From: Streptosporangiaceae bacterium
GTDB taxonomy: Bacteria; Actinomycetota; Actinomycetes; Streptosporangiales; Streptosporangiaceae
Assembly: GCA_030038715.1 (NCBI GenBank)
Contig: JASHSO010000556.1
Span: 1-5,202, forward strand
Length of the DNA stretch: 5,202 bases
Direction of reading: 5' to 3'
The notes below the pieces were generated by a model, which made no database searches, was not told the DNA's origin, and saw nothing but the letters and a program-made list of their open reading frames with translations. Below, piece after piece: positions 5,139 to 5,202 of the stretch (positions within the stretch are counted from its first letter, which is position 1; every line of letters begins with the position of its first letter). A program made the translations under genes and the position numbers.

Positions 5139-5202
5139 TTGCCACCCCCCGCCGATATCTCGCCGACGAGCCAGGAAGGCGTTCCGCGCTCGGTCAGCAG
5201 GC
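5108..5202 (-). CDS. purM: Phosphoribosylformylglycinamidine cyclo-ligase (AIR synthetase), C-terminal end only
   Basis: Only the last 30 codons and the TGA stop (5110-5108) are in the window; the gene enters from the right edge. The peptide reads LLTERGTPSWLVGEI, then SAGGGNVRLTGRHPA. The pattern of a small-residue/Trp pair followed by a Gly-containing hydrophobic strand (SWLVGEI) and a final G-x-V-x-L-x-G matches the end of PurM proteins (E. coli has AWKIGII at the same place). PurM uses ATP to close FGAM to AIR in purine synthesis in the cytosol. Such a short fragment would be weak alone, but it converges on a DUF3073 gene beside vdh and bldC, which is where purM lies in Streptomyces. The frame is the only one of the three on this strand that reads as protein. 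Confidence 0.85.
   Translation of the reverse strand, partial: LLTERGTPSWLVGEISAGGGNVRLTGRHPA

Noticed and set aside
1..5202. Search for CRISPR arrays, tRNA or rRNA genes, insertion sequences, attachment sites and phage or defence genes
   Set aside because: No regularly spaced repeats, cloverleaf-like segments, transposase-like frames or paired terminal repeats were seen by eye.

Overview
The window is GC-rich DNA of an actinobacterium. The best evidence is a group of four genes typical of Streptomyces and its relatives: bldC, a valine/leucine dehydrogenase (vdh), a DUF3073 protein and purM. BldC here is almost identical to what I remember of the Streptomyces protein, and my recollection is that these four genes sit together in Streptomyces coelicolor. 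Base composition and codon use (for example a TTA codon in the leftmost gene) do not fix the genus; it could be Streptomyces or a neighbouring order such as Streptosporangiales.

Layout, left to right. Positions 613 to 1 (minus) hold the first 204 codons of an unnamed actinobacterial protein that runs off the left edge. Positions 614-854 are a spacer with a dyad that may be a terminator or operator. Positions 1994 to 855 (minus) encode a complete FAD-dependent aromatic-ring hydroxylase-type monooxygenase. Positions 1995-2480 have no gene I can support but carry two clean inverted repeats upstream of the monooxygenase. Positions 2684 to 2481 (minus) are bldC. A long 773-base spacer (2685-3457) separates bldC from the divergent vdh gene (3458-4549, plus). 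After a 236-base spacer rich in small repeats comes the DUF3073 gene (4786-5073, plus). It converges on the last 30 codons of purM (5202 to 5108, minus), which enters from the right edge.

How they fit together. BldC is a small MerR-like developmental regulator. Vdh deaminates branched-chain amino acids and feeds acyl-CoA precursors into metabolism. PurM makes the purine intermediate AIR. DUF3073 has no known function. The monooxygenase and the leftmost gene run in the same direction as bldC, but the spacers (486 and 241 bases) argue against one tight operon. No mobile element, CRISPR array, tRNA or rRNA is visible. The window looks like ordinary chromosomal core with one probable accessory gene (the monooxygenase); the most checkable novelties are small palindromes in the spacers and the uncharacterised leftmost protein.
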